Source: Warburgia ugandensis (lineage: Eukaryota > Streptophyta > Magnoliopsida > Canellales > Canellaceae). Taken from it: a DNA stretch of 64,000 nucleotides. A program made the position numbers and the translations under genes. The notes beneath the pieces are model-generated. The model saw only the letters and a program-made list of their open reading frames with translations. It was not told the DNA's origin and did no database searches. The stretch lies in the NCBI GenBank assembly GCA_035236585.1, contig CP141132.1, positions 43,155,880 to 43,219,879 of the forward strand, read 5' to 3'. Below, piece after piece: positions 25,101-36,293 of the stretch. Position 1 is the stretch's first letter, and the number at the start of each line of letters is the position of its first letter.

Positions 25101-28100
25101 GATCTCACTTATTTCCAGGCATCCACCAATGACATACCCAGAAACCCAACACCCAACGGCCCACTAAAATCGTGAGAACCCTACTGTGAGCAGGGATGAG
25201 GACTGCCAATTACCCAACAGACAAGGAAATGAAAACTGATTTCCCAACGGTTGGAAAGAGGGATTTCGGAGTCAGGAGATTAACGGAGGAGAATACAATT
25301 CAAACGGAAAATGGGTTTGTGTTCCACATGTGACGAAAAGTTCAATCCCAGTCATCGTTGCTGAAATCAAACTCTGCAAGTCTTCATGGTGTCCACCGAA
25401 GAGGACGAGAAGACCGAACCTAACCCAGATGGCAAACAAACAGTGGATCCGACATCTGCAAGTAACCTGTAGAACTTTTCCTCAGTTCTTTACTAGGTAT
25501 TATTTCGACCAAAGCCATGAAACTGAAGGGATTAGTGGGTACTCAAGACGTTTGATTTTGATCGATTCAGGGGTGATTCATAAATTCCTATCCAACAATT
25601 TAATAGTGGAGTTACAGTTGACAGTCACCCCTATCAGATCTTTCACTGTTCAGGCAGAGGACGGCCATGTGATTCACAGTCAAGGAGTTTGTAAGAATAT
25701 CACTCTCGATTTTCAAGGGATCACCATTATGTAGAAATTTTTCCCTTTGGATCTAGCCAAAGCAGATGTGATTTTGGGCATTGCATGGTTAGAATCCCTC
25801 AGTGATGTATGGTCCAATTGGAAGCAGCTAACTATGAAATTCAAGTATGAAGGCAAGCAGGTCTGCCTGCAAGGGGATTGATCCTTAGTACAAACCGTGA
25901 TCTCACTTAAACATATGATGAAATCTCAGCAATCAACCAACAATGCATGTTATTTCGAATTGTCTATCGTCGGTGATGATCACTAAACCACCGGACTGCT
26001 AGTTGCTCCAGAGATTAAATTGGTGTTACACAAATTTTCTGGCCTCTTTGATGTTCCCATTGAATTACCACCTCCACGACTACAAGATCACACTCATTTT
26101 GGAGGGAACCCAACCCCCCAACATTTGGCCATACAAATATCCTTTTTACCACAAATCTGAGATCAAGAAGATTATCAAGGAATTGCTGGTAGCAGGGGTC
26201 ATACAACCAAGTGTCAGTTCTACTTGTCAAGAAAGGAGATGGGAGCCAGAGGATGTGCATGGATTACCGAGCACTTAATCAGTCTATGGTAGTTGATAAA
26301 TTTCTAGTTCTGGCCATTGATGAATTGTTGGATGAACTCGGGTGCTACAATTTTTTCAACCTGAACCTGAAATAGGGATATCACCAAATCAGAGTTAGAC
26401 AACAAGATACACATATGACAGCTTTCCAAACACATGAACGACATTACAAATTCAAGGTAATGCCATTTGGGTTAACCAATACTCCAACTTTTCAAGCACT
26501 TATGAAAACTATCTTCCTCGCTCATTTAAGAAAATTTATTATGGTATTCTTTGATGATATATAAGTATATTCATCGGATCTAACCACTCATGTGAAGCAT
26601 TTGGAAGTCACTCTTCAGATTTTGGGTGACAACCAGTTGGCGTAGAACCAAAACAAATGTTCGATAGCCCTAACTAGTTTATTTAGGTCATCTTATCTCT
26701 TCTAAAGGTGTAGCTGGAGATCCCTCTACGATTGCATATATCATATGATGGCCCATTCCTTGTACTATCAAGGACTTGCAAGGCTTTCTAGAGTCAACAG
26801 GATATTACTGCAGGTTTGTGAAAGGCCATAGTATAATTACTAACCCCCACACTCAAGTACTCAAAAAGGACAGTTTTCAGTGGAATGATCAAGCCACAAA
26901 AGCATTTGAAACTCTAAAAACAGCCATGACTATGGTTCCTGTTCTAGCCATGCTTGATCTTACAAAAACATTTGTTATCAAAACTAATGCATCTAGCACA
27001 GGTCTTGGCACAGTTCTAAGGCAGGAAGGCCAACCAATAGCATATCTCAGTGAAGGACAATCAGCACGAGCACGACTCAAGTTGGTATACAAAAGAGAAC
27101 TTATGCCAATTGTATTCTCTGGACAAAAATAAAGGCACGACCTAAAGGGAGGTCATTTTATCATTTGGATGGATCAAAAGACCTTAAAATTCCTAATGGA
27201 ACAACTGTTTTGGAGGAAACCCAGCAGAAATGGGTGATGAAGTTGATAGGATATGATTTTGAAATACAATATAAATCAGGTAACGCTAACCGAGTGGCTA
27301 ATGCCCTATCCAGAACACCCCAATCTTCTCTGTTCCTAAGCATATCCATTTACAATTTTGTAGGATGGGAGGAGTTAGAACAAGAAGTGCGGCAGGATTC
27401 AACATTGTGCACCATTATTCAGGACTTGATAATTGATTCCAGTAGCCATCACAGATACCAGCTGTAGCATGGCTACCTAACTTATAAAGGTCGACTGGTA
27501 TTGCCTAAGAATTCTAATCGGATTCCCCTATTCTAACATGAATTTTACTCCATTCCTAGTGGGGGTCACTCAGGCTTTTACATGACTTACAAAAGGATTT
27601 TCAGGGTACTGTTTTGGGAAGGTTTACCAAGGGACGTCAAAGCATTTGTAGTAGCTTGTACAATATGTCAGAAAAACAAATACACCACTTTGTCACAGCA
27701 GGATTATTGCAACCATTGACGATTTCCCAATATCTTTGGGAGGATATATCAATGGATTTCATTGGTGGGCTCCCTAAGGCACATGGTTTTCTATACTAGC
27801 TTAGTGGTGGTTGATAGGCTCACCAAATTTTCACACTTCTTCCACTATATCACCCTTTCTCAGCCAAGGAAGTAGCTGTGATCTTCATAAAAGAGATTGT
27901 ACGTCTCCATGGGCTTCCGCATTCACTTGTTTCCGATCGTGACAAGGTTTTCATCAGCCATTTTTGGGCTAAACTATTCAAGCAAGCTGGAACTATCTTA
28001 AAAATGAGTTCTGCCTATCATCCTCAAATGGATGGACAGACATAGGTCATAAACAGGTGTCTGGACAAAGTGGAAGTTTGAGAGGAGGTTGGGGGGAAGG

Positions 28101-31100
28101 GTGGTGTTGTTGTTTGATACAGCTACAACATACAAGGTATATGCCAAAAAAAGATATGAATAAGTAACAGAATTGACAGGTTAGCAACAGAGCACATGGA
28201 GAAGATAATGCTTTACACATGACAGGTCAGCAACAGAACACATGAGGTTGGGGTGGGGGGGGCCGGGGTTGTTGGGGGAGGGGGAGGGTGGTGTTGTTGT
28301 TTGATACAGCTACAACATACAAGGTATATGCCAGAAAAAGATACGAATAAGTAACAGAATTGACAGGTCAGCAACAGAGGACACGAAGAAGATAACGCTT
28401 TACACATGGCAGGTCCTGATTCACTTACCAGAAATACTATTATAGAGGAGACTTTAAAAAATACAAGGAAAGAGAAGGAAGAGGTCAAAGAATAAATTGG
28501 AAAGTGACTGAAGGCAGCAGCTCCTCAAATGGCTGCAGATTTTTCTTCTTTTCCTCTGTTTTCTTAAGCTTTCTCTATGCAAGCTGTAACAGTTGTAATC
28601 TTTTAGAGAAAGAATCTGCCATTCAGATCCTAGATCAATTTGTTTTTGTTGAATTCCTCCTTTCTTTAAGAATTGCATCATTGGTCTTTTAGTTTGTCTC
28701 CCTTCTCTTTCTACTTCTAGCAGTTCATTTTTTTATCTTTACTTAAATTTACATGAATGTGTTTTCTTTCTTTCTTTCACTATTTGCTTCATCTTTTATT
28801 GTTATCTGATCAATCTTCTTCCCAAATTAAGATAGCAAATAACCATTTTACTCAAAGACACATCCTTACCCTCCCTAAATATTTCTATTCCACTATAGAC
28901 CCTTTGTAATCTGCCCCTTTCCCGAACCCCTCATATAGGGGAGCTTCGTGCACCGAGCTACCCTTTTCTCTTCTTTTTTTTATAGACGAATTCTCTGAGA
29001 AGGTGGACTTCATAAGCTCTTATGGTAGAACATCTACAGCAAAGCTAGTGAAAAGGTTCCAGACTGCAAATCTAAACTCCACCCTTACAAAGTTCTATCC
29101 AGATATTTCTTCAACAAATACTTAATGGAAGACATTGGAAGAATTCTCACTATTTCTAACGAAAATGTCGTCCCTAGTGGTCTGACCCATCTCATTCACA
29201 AATGTCCTAGACTAGACCCAAAGCCAACGCAGGACATTCAAAGAAGGCCCGGCCCCTTCTAGGAAGCAAAGAGCCAAGCTATACATTTTGACCTAGATCG
29301 ACTCATGGCCACGTCTGTAAAGGCAACCTTGCTTAGATCTCTAGATTGTACAATAGGTTTAGAACACTACATCAACCCAATACCACCTAGAATTCAAGCA
29401 CCCACTAGGCGAAGGGGGCCACCGTCATCCACACCAAGTGGGCTGGTATTCAATGTACATTATTGTATCAATAAGAATGCATTAGATGGATGCCCAGGCA
29501 TAGCTCAATGAGAGTTAGTCAAGAGCAAGGAATTCAATCTTGTCCCTTTTGTTGGTAAGCAAGAAAGCTTTTCTTGTTCTCATCAGCACTCCCTTTGGCA
29601 GCATCTACTAATTTAGAACTTAATTTGAAAGTCATATTTCAACTGGATGTTTTCAAGATGCTTAGATCTTATCACAAGTCTGGATACAAAGAATCTCAGT
29701 CCTTTCCAAAACTCCTAATTGGATTCCCCCTTACTCCATAGGGCCCATCCACTCTAATTCATGACTCAGTCAAATCACTCATGTCGGAAGTGCTACTATT
29801 TCTTCCATGTTTGGTCCCTTGTTCCTAATATCAACATTGTTCACAGATCGCAAGACAGACTCCATTCTACTTCTTCATATCATAGTCTCTTCATGCTAAA
29901 GATTAAGTGCTTGAAACTAGACAGCAATAGTAGTTTGGATATGGCAAGTAATTTGCGCTTTGATCTGGGCAGAAATCTATTGCTGAAACATGCTAAAGCA
30001 CTACTCTTGTCAAGCTTAATGTTTATGTGTCATTTCTTCCAAAACTCAAGCAACAACTACATTAATTTCTTCTCCCGTAAAGATTTTCATAGGTATAGAG
30101 GCACTTCCAGGAAAAGGACAGTGTTTACCATTGACGTGTGAATAGCAGTCACTGTCACGTGAATAGTAAGGAAAACAGTAATTGGGGAATGGATTATCAT
30201 GAAATGGCTTTAGCCTGTCATGAAATATTCTTGTGCAACCTTAAAGAACACATCTTTACCCAACTACATCTTTTTACCCTATTATATATCTCTATTACTA
30301 AGAAGGATTATAATAGTATTTGGTTTATCTTTTTCTTAATATCTTATCACATACTTTAATTGGGGCAACCTAGTTATGACTACTTCTATCATATACATTT
30401 TCTCCTATTATTATTAGACATGTCTATCTTCACTTATATTAAATCTTATCAACCATTTTAGTTTTTATTTTTGTATTCCTAGTGGCTTATGATATTTCGC
30501 AGCAAGCACAATTGGTTTTGACAACTATCATTGTCTTTCTCACCTGAATTGCTTTCCACATCAACAAGAAGATCAAGACATGGATGGCAATGTACAATGT
30601 TGATCCCAATTCTTCTAACCTTCTCATTCTCTATCATTTTATAATACTTTCACTTATCTTTTACTCCAATTATTAGTATACATATTTTCTAGGTTACTAT
30701 TAAAGTGGAGCCAAGAGAGAAAGATAGAGAGACCCTTAGAATGGGTGAATGTGTGTTAATTGTTCTGCACCTCACACTTAACTCATATATATATTATACA
30801 TACCCCTAACTGTACAATGTGGGACTAAAAATAAAACAAAAATAAGACTAAGGCTAGGTAAAGCTATACAATACAATGCTATATTCAACACTCTCCCTCA
30901 AGCTGGAGCATATAAGCCATATGCACCAAGGTTGTTACAAATGTGTTTAATTCGAGGCCTTCTGAGAGATTTCGTGAAGATGTCTGCTAATGGATCATTT
31001 GAATTGACGAAGCTAGTAGCAATACATCCTGACAAGATCTTTTCTCTAGTGAAATAACAATCCACTTCTATGTGTTTAGTCCTTTCATGGAAAACGGGAT

Positions 31101-34100
31101 CAGATGCAATATGTAAGGCTGCTTGATTATCACATATTAGCTTTATACTTCCATCCTCTCCGAGTTTTCATCTCTTGGAGTAGTTGTTTCAGCCAAATAA
31201 GTTCATATATTGCCAGAGTCATGGCTCGTTACTCAGCTTCTACACTTGATCTGGCAACTACATCTTATTTCTTGCTTTTTCAAGATACTAAGTTACCTCC
31301 AACAAAAACACAATATCCTGAGGTAGAACACCTGTCTGAAGGAGAACCAGCCCAATCAGCATATGTGTATCCAACAATTTGAGCATGGCCTTTATCTTCA
31401 TATAACATACCTTGACTTGGTGCTGCTTTATTTTATCGAAGAATGCAAACCACTGCATCCCAATGACTATCACACAGTGACTATAGTAATTGACTAATTA
31501 CACTTACAGCAAAAGAGATATCTAATCGAGTAATGGTGAGATAATTTAGTTTACCCACAAAACTCTAATATCTTCCAGAGTCTACTAGAGGCTCCCCCTA
31601 GGTACAAGCTTAACATTCGGATCCACGAGGGTGTCCACGGGCTTACAATCTAACATACCAGTCTCTTCCAAGAAGTCTAAAGTATACTTTCTCTATGAAA
31701 TGGTAATACCTGAACTAGACTGAGCCACCTCAATTCCCAAAAAATACTTAAGTTTTCCCAGGTCTTTAGTCTAAAAGTGATGGAAGAGATGTTGTTTAAG
31801 TCTCTGAATGCCAACATGATCACTGCCTGTGATGACAACGTCATCCACATAGACCACTAGAAGATACACTGACCCGAAGAGTTGTGCCTGCCCATTGAAA
31901 AGAGAAAATACTGATTAGTGTCAGGAAAATAACAATCATACCCCTTCTAAAGCCTAGAATATCCCAAGAAGATGCATTTTGTGGCCTTTGCGGAAAGCTT
32001 ATCTTGCCCAGGTGCAAGGTTGTGTACAAAACAAGTACATCCAAAAACACAAGGAAGAAGATAAAGAGGTTGTGTGGGGAAGAGAATGGAATGGGGAATC
32101 TAATCATGCAACAAAGAGGAAGGCATACGATTAATTAAATAGCAAGCAGTGAGAATAGCATCCCCCCAAAAATGACAAGGAACATGACTGTGAAGAAGTA
32201 AAGTGCGAGCTGTCTCTATAAGATGAAGATTTTTGCGTTCAGCTACTCCATTTTGTTGAGGAGTGTGAGCACACGATAAGAATTCCTTGTTGAGACATAA
32301 AGGAAGAAAAAGGTATAGAAGAATATTCTCGTGCATTGTCACTCCGTAAAACACGGATAGCAGCATTAAATTGAGTTTGAATTTTAGCACAATTTTTGAA
32401 AATTTGAGAATAATTTAAGTCGATTCTTCACAAGGAATAACCAAGTACATCAAGAATAATCATTAATAAAAGTTACAAAATACTGAAAACCAAAAGTAGA
32501 AATAGTACAACTAGGACCCCAAACATTAGTGTGGACAAGTTCAAAGGGGAACAGCCTAATTATTGAGATGCTTTAGAAACGAAACACGAGTATGTTTTCC
32601 AAGTTGACAAGACTCACACATAAGAGACGACAGTAGAAAAATTAAGAACCATCTTTTGAAGTTTGGAGAGACTAGGATGGCCCAAACAATTGTGAATAAG
32701 AGCAGGAGAAGCAGTGAAGATGCAAGTGGCAGGAGCTACAAGTTATGTGAGATGGTAAAGGCCTTCAAACTCACGCCCTATATTTATCATCTTCCCCGTA
32801 CCCTAGTCCTGAAAGATTACAAATTTATCAAAAAAAGTGCGAGAGCAATTAAGAGTGCAGGTCATTTCACTGATGGAAATAAGATTAAACGAGCACTCAG
32901 GAACATAAAGCAAAGAGGTGAGAGAAAGAGTAGGAAGGGGATGAGTCAAACCAATGCCTTTACCTACAGTTTTGAAATAGTTGGCTAGAGTGATAGTAGG
33001 TAAAGTAAAAGAACTAGTAAGAGAGGAGAAAAGGTGTTTGTTACCAGATATGTGATCAGAAGCTCTAGAGTCTAGAATCCACGGGCTAATAGAAGAAGAC
33101 TGAGTAAAGCAAACAATGGGATTACCAATCTGAGAGACAGAGGCAACGGAAGATGACTTGCTGCCTGATATTGGAGGTACGCATCATAGTCACTACCAAT
33201 CAGGGTAATACTCTGAGATGTGGAACCCTCAGATGAGTTAGGTAACTAGGTGTTAAATGATTATGCGATGTTGGCAGAGCGAGGAGGTACCCCATGCAGT
33301 TGATGACACCGATCCCATGTGTCCAATCTTATTACAGTATGTGCACTAAGGATGCTGTCCTCGATTATAACCACCACCACGATTGCCTCGAGTATTTGCT
33401 TGAGAGGCCAAAACTGAGGAATCTGAAGGGCCATTAAAAGTAACTGTTTGAGTAGAGGAGATACACAACAAGCAGGTAAATACTTCATCCAATGAGGACA
33501 CCAAAGGGCTTGTAAGAATTTGATCTCTGACGGATTCACAGTCAGGGCAGAGCCCAATGAGAGTCAACAACATCAAAACTTATTGATGAGTTTGTTGGGC
33601 TTCTGTACTATTAGTACGAGGCATCAGAGACAAGAACTCCTCCTTAAGGGACGCAATCTTTCCGATGTAAGTCAAAAGATCCATGTCCTGCTGTCTAACA
33701 TAAACAATGTCAAAAACAACTTTGTGAAAACCTTGAATATCATTCATGTATAATCCCTTGGCCTGGGTCCAAAATTTGAAACATGTTTTATAGGTGCGAA
33801 GATGATGTAAAATTTTGTGGTCAACGAATCACCATAATAGGCTGCATTAATTGTGGATCAATCTTTTTCCATTGCAATTTGTCTACAGCAGGAATATTCT
33901 TCATCTTTCTTGACCAAATGGTCTTTATAACCTTGACCCATAAACCATAATTCCACAGAGGCAGACCAAGACAGATAATTTTTACTACCAATTAATATCT
34001 CCAACGTAATAACAAGAGATCTAGAAATTACAAAGTGAAAATATCATTTTTGGAAGCCATGATTACTTATCTGAAGGCTGATACATTTAGATCGAAGGGA

Positions 34101-36293
34101 GCTCAAGAAGGTGAGTGGTTAGCAACTGTCCAAGACAAAAGGTGTGTGGCGGTGCGGTGATGGTCACTGATGGCACAGACAAAGATGGCGGCAATTTCTG
34201 GGTGGTCCATGGCGAAGATTTGTGCCGGAGGAGGCCGGACATGCTCCACGCGTTGGCGCATGGGTGACTAGCAGCGGCTAGGGCAACATGTGATGACACA
34301 TGGGATATGTAGATCGGCACCCTCTAGCTCAGAATATGGGGTGACCTGATGTAAAAGAAGTTGCCAAAAAAGTCACCGGCGACGACAACAATCTGGAGAC
34401 GGTAACATCAATCGGGGAACGCCAAAGACGACGGAGGGGTGACCAGTAAAGAAGCACGGTTACCAAAGGTATCGCCGAAATAGATACACAGCCAAACCAA
34501 AAAAAGGAAAAAAAGAGAAGGTAGAAAATTAGGGTCTCTTACAACTTTGATACCATGTTAAAGTGGAGCCAAGATAGAGAGATAGAGAGACACCCTTAGA
34601 ATGGGTAAATGTGTGTTAGTTGTTTTGCACCTCACACTTAATTCATATATATACTAAACAGGGATAGTTACATGCTCCTAACTGTACAATGTAGTACTAA
34701 AAATAAAACAAAACTAAGGCTAAGACTAAGCTATACAATACAATGCTATATTCAATAGTTACCTATATCATCACAAAGGGTAACCCAAAGGGCAGCCTCT
34801 AGGCAATCTCTCTCTAATTTAACTTACCTCAAAACTTATTTCTCATGTATTCATTACTTTGCCACTTGTTGCACACGAGTGACAAAGAGAGGCAAATGTA
34901 AATGCCTAATTCTTATTTTTGAGATATTTTTCTAAGTAAATAATATGAAGAATTGAAACAATAACACCCAAATTACTTGTCTATTATTTCCTCATTTAAA
35001 GCAACATGCAATCAATTAATTCAAAAGGTATTTTCATTCATAGTGAAAATTCCAACTCATCTCTCTCTCTCTCTCTCTCTTAACCTAGACTTTACCTCCT
35101 CTATTCTCCTTCTTACATTCTCTTGACTTTTTCTTCAGCACAAGTTTAAACATCCCCTCTTGTCTTCACTATCTTCAAATATAACAAAAGCTTCCTTTCA
35201 CCTACACCTTACATCGACGAAGGCTTTCTAGTTCTCACACTACATCGGGGCAACATCAATGCCATCCATCTACTCCACCTTCACACATAAGGCTTTTCAC
35301 AACCAGCCTAATTTTTTATTGGGAAGATCCTCTTAACTCTTTTATTGTTTCATATTAGTCTTTTGTTCATGTCTATTTTGTTCAATCTTGACTTAAATCC
35401 CTTTTATTTATTTGTTAGTTGTTTATTGTGTAGCTTTTATGTTTGGTTTATCATTAGGTTTTCATGTTTAATCCATTGATCTTTTTAATCAAGTCATCTA
35501 TTATAAAACAATTGCAAATTACATGATCTTGATTCATCCTTAAGGCACTTGGCTGTATCCCATATTTCCATTTCCCTAAACTTCCAACTAAATAATACAA
35601 TTTTATCATATTTATTTATTTTCTTCATTGTTTTCATCAGTTTTAGCAAAATCCAAACCAAGTTTTAGCCATTTTAGAACTTAACGACACAATAAATCGT
35701 TATATGTTTAGTAGAATAGGATAGCAAGATAACACCCCTCCTTATCATTTCCTCAAAGCCATTACATCAAAGACTTAAAAAAAGGCATGTTCTAGTTCCT
35801 TAAGCCCAATGCACCAGCTAGGACCTTATAAATATCCAAAACTTAGATCTATATTTGCTCTAAGGAAGATGCACAAGAAACCCAATATTTCATACTCATG
35901 GAATATGAACAAAACAAACAGATGCATTTTCATTTTGATACTATAGTCAATGAAATATGAATAAATAACTAACTGACAGAAACGAAAGAAAAAATATGAT
36001 AAAGGGAAACACAAAGTTTAGTTTTACATACCTGGAAGAAAGGAGAGGATACCAAGGACCAAGAGACCCCATGCCTGGGACCGATCACCTCCCATATGGC
36101 CAATGAAAATGAAAAAAGAGAGGGAAAGAAGCAGTGATCCTAGAACAAGGAGGAAAAGGGCAAGACAAATGGACTTCCATGGGACCTTGTCAAAGGACTT
36201 AGGTAAGTAGGCAAACCGATGGTCATCCCCACCATCACCATCCCTCTCATCTGTAGGAAGAGGGGCATAACGAACTTGCCGTCTCATTGCCAT
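22115..36293 (-). CDS. TMEM230: TMEM230-family transmembrane protein, two exons joined across a ~13.8 kb intron
   Basis: Joining 36293-36032 to 22194-22115 on the minus strand gives an uninterrupted 113-residue protein. Residues 1-40 are a polar cytosolic N-terminus with the plant-type start [14 protein letters not shown] and the stretch [13 protein letters not shown]. Residues 42-65 form one hydrophobic membrane segment, 66-73 the hallmark loop HMGGDRSQ, and 74-90 a second membrane segment ending FLPGFYETR. The tail is [13 protein letters not shown] and ends at TAG. Plant homologues are about 110-120 residues, so the protein looks complete. The family (animal TMEM230) is linked to vesicle trafficking in the secretory and endosomal system; a role here is by homology only. 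The start MAMRR was chosen because homologues begin M-A-x-R-R; an in-frame Met 16 codons upstream has no family support. The intron holds one antisense gypsy and one sense copia element. It is the only open, family-matching host gene I find. Confidence 0.93.
23889..24275 (+). repeat. Gypsy 5' LTR
   Basis: TG...CA ends, directly followed after three bases by the TGGTATCAGAGC primer site; preceded by TSD TTGGT. Confidence 0.94.
24278..25100 (+). pseudogene. Gypsy gag (broken)
   Basis: An N-terminal helical stretch (24278-24553) is followed by the gag core [19 protein letters not shown] near 24602-24657, then stops (for example directly after that block). Confidence 0.8.
25330..25880 (+). pseudogene. 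Gypsy aspartic protease (broken)
   Basis: [15 protein letters not shown] (near 25557-25601) holds the D-S-G active site with the following A-T changed to [15 protein letters not shown] (near 25766) matches the second conserved block. A stop lies between them at 25732. Confidence 0.88.
26000..26790 (+). pseudogene. Gypsy reverse transcriptase (broken)
   Basis: [19 protein letters not shown] opens the domain; MDYRALNQS, a mutated LDLKSGYHQIRV block, MPFGLTN and the catalytic F-F-D-D-I box (near 26551) follow. At least two frameshifts and several stops. Confidence 0.9.
26790..27310 (+). pseudogene. Gypsy RNase H (broken)
   Basis: [20 protein letters not shown] (catalytic D replaced by N in the D-A-S block), then [11 protein letters not shown] with a stop at 27130, and [11 protein letters not shown] at the domain end. 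Confidence 0.88.
27400..28080 (+). pseudogene. Gypsy integrase, C-terminus deleted
   Basis: The zinc-binding region ([13 protein letters not shown]) and core ([36 protein letters not shown]) are present in shifting frames. After VINRC the sequence jumps to LDKVEV, which resembles the usual end of this polyprotein, then the polypurine tract. Confidence 0.87.
28084..28301 (+). repeat. Duplicated polypurine tract and partial LTR start
   Basis: The G-rich polypurine tract plus TGATACAGCTACAACATACA occurs twice: at 28084-28243 (130 bases of LTR, starting 28114) and again at 28245-28301 leading into the true 3' LTR. Offset is 188 bases. Confidence 0.9.
28302..28680 (+). repeat. Gypsy 3' LTR
   Basis: TGATACAGC to TTGCATCA; followed by TSD TTGGT. 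Confidence 0.94.
30698..30890 (-). repeat. Copia 3' LTR
   Basis: On the minus strand TGTTGAATATAGC to ACTTTAATA; the terminal CA has become TA. Confidence 0.93.
30900..31490 (-). pseudogene. Copia RNase H (broken)
   Basis: [20 protein letters not shown] (near 31360-31300) is the RNase H core block; [14 protein letters not shown] is the usual end. Several stops. Confidence 0.9.
31490..31880 (-). pseudogene. Copia reverse transcriptase, C-terminal half only
   Basis: The catalytic Y-V-D-D box is at 31851-31840 ([20 protein letters not shown]), then [18 protein letters not shown] and [12 protein letters not shown]. The preceding RT fingers are absent: sequence jumps from the integrase C-terminal region to just before YVDD. 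Confidence 0.92.
31880..32830 (-). pseudogene. Copia integrase (broken)
   Basis: [14 protein letters not shown] (near 32620) belongs to the HHCC region. [13 protein letters not shown] (near 32260) and [18 protein letters not shown] (near 32170-32115) are core blocks. The C-terminal part [16 protein letters not shown] follows after a frame change. Confidence 0.93.
32900..33240 (-). pseudogene. Copia protease (broken, DSG changed to DSR)
   Basis: [20 protein letters not shown] near 33085-33030 is the protease block; the catalytic D-S-G reads D-S-R. Confidence 0.85.
33240..34060 (-). pseudogene. Copia gag (broken)
   Basis: Starts MASKNDIF near 34060. [39 protein letters not shown] and a zinc knuckle CTYC...GHMG (near 33330) in alternating frames match copia Gag. 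Stops and frame shifts throughout. Confidence 0.86.
34556..34757 (-). repeat. Copia 5' LTR
   Basis: On the minus strand TATTGAATATAGC to CCACTTTAACA, next to the primer site; the first TG has become TA. Confidence 0.93.
36032..36293 (-). CDS. TMEM230: TMEM230 exon 1 (start codon to first base of Gly88)
   Basis: This exon encodes residues 1-87 plus the first base of Gly88. It holds the N-terminus, membrane segment 1, the GGDRS loop and most of membrane segment 2. The donor reads CTTCCAG|GTATGT on the minus strand, a strong GT donor in phase 1. Without splicing the frame reads a Met and stops within a few bases, so the exon cannot be a complete gene alone. The frame is open upstream of the chosen Met, so the exon may carry 5' untranslated sequence. 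An acceptor-like stretch about 55-60 bases upstream (TTATTTGTACTTGAAG) would allow an earlier non-coding exon. Confidence 0.93.

Larger units (their letters stand above)
23889..28680 (+). mobile_element. Ty3/gypsy chromovirus-like element with both LTRs and TSD
   Basis: The 5' LTR is 23889-24275 (TGATACAGC to TGCATCA), the 3' LTR 28302-28680, roughly 88-90% alike by eye. A 5-bp duplication TTGGT sits at 23884-23888 and 28681-28685. The primer site TGGTATCAGAGC (24279-24290) fits initiator Met tRNA. Internal order is gag, protease, RT, RNase H, integrase, all broken. The integrase core runs straight into a C-terminal LDKVEV-like end, implying a deletion of the integrase tail and any chromodomain. 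It is antisense inside the TMEM230 intron. Confidence 0.94.
30698..34757 (-). mobile_element. Ty1/copia element with both LTRs, TSD and internal RT deletion
   Basis: LTRs are 30698-30890 and 34556-34757. TSD GTTAC is at 30693-30697 and 34758-34762. On the minus strand the primer site TGGTATCAAAG (34555-34545) follows the 5' LTR and the polypurine tract CTTGAGGGAGAG (30902-30891) precedes the 3' LTR. Gag, protease, integrase, RT C-half and RNase H are in copia order. The internal region is about 3.7 kb, short for the family, because the N-terminal RT is missing. It is sense inside the TMEM230 intron. Confidence 0.95.
22195..36031 (-). other. 13.8-kb TMEM230 intron hosting two LTR retrotransposons
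   Basis: GT-AG intron between the two TMEM230 exons. Removing the gypsy (4.79 kb) and copia (4.06 kb) insertions would leave an intron of about 5 kb. The stretches 22200-23880, 28690-30690 and 34763-36000 show no coding sequence I can recognise; 35059-35080 is a short CT microsatellite. Confidence 0.88.

Noticed and set aside
29140-29540. Possible second organelle-derived or coding fragment
   Set aside because: Composition differs slightly from the surroundings, but I could not match it to any plastid or mitochondrial gene I know.
32656-32988. 110-codon plus-strand frame
   Set aside because: It is antisense to the copia integrase/protease region.
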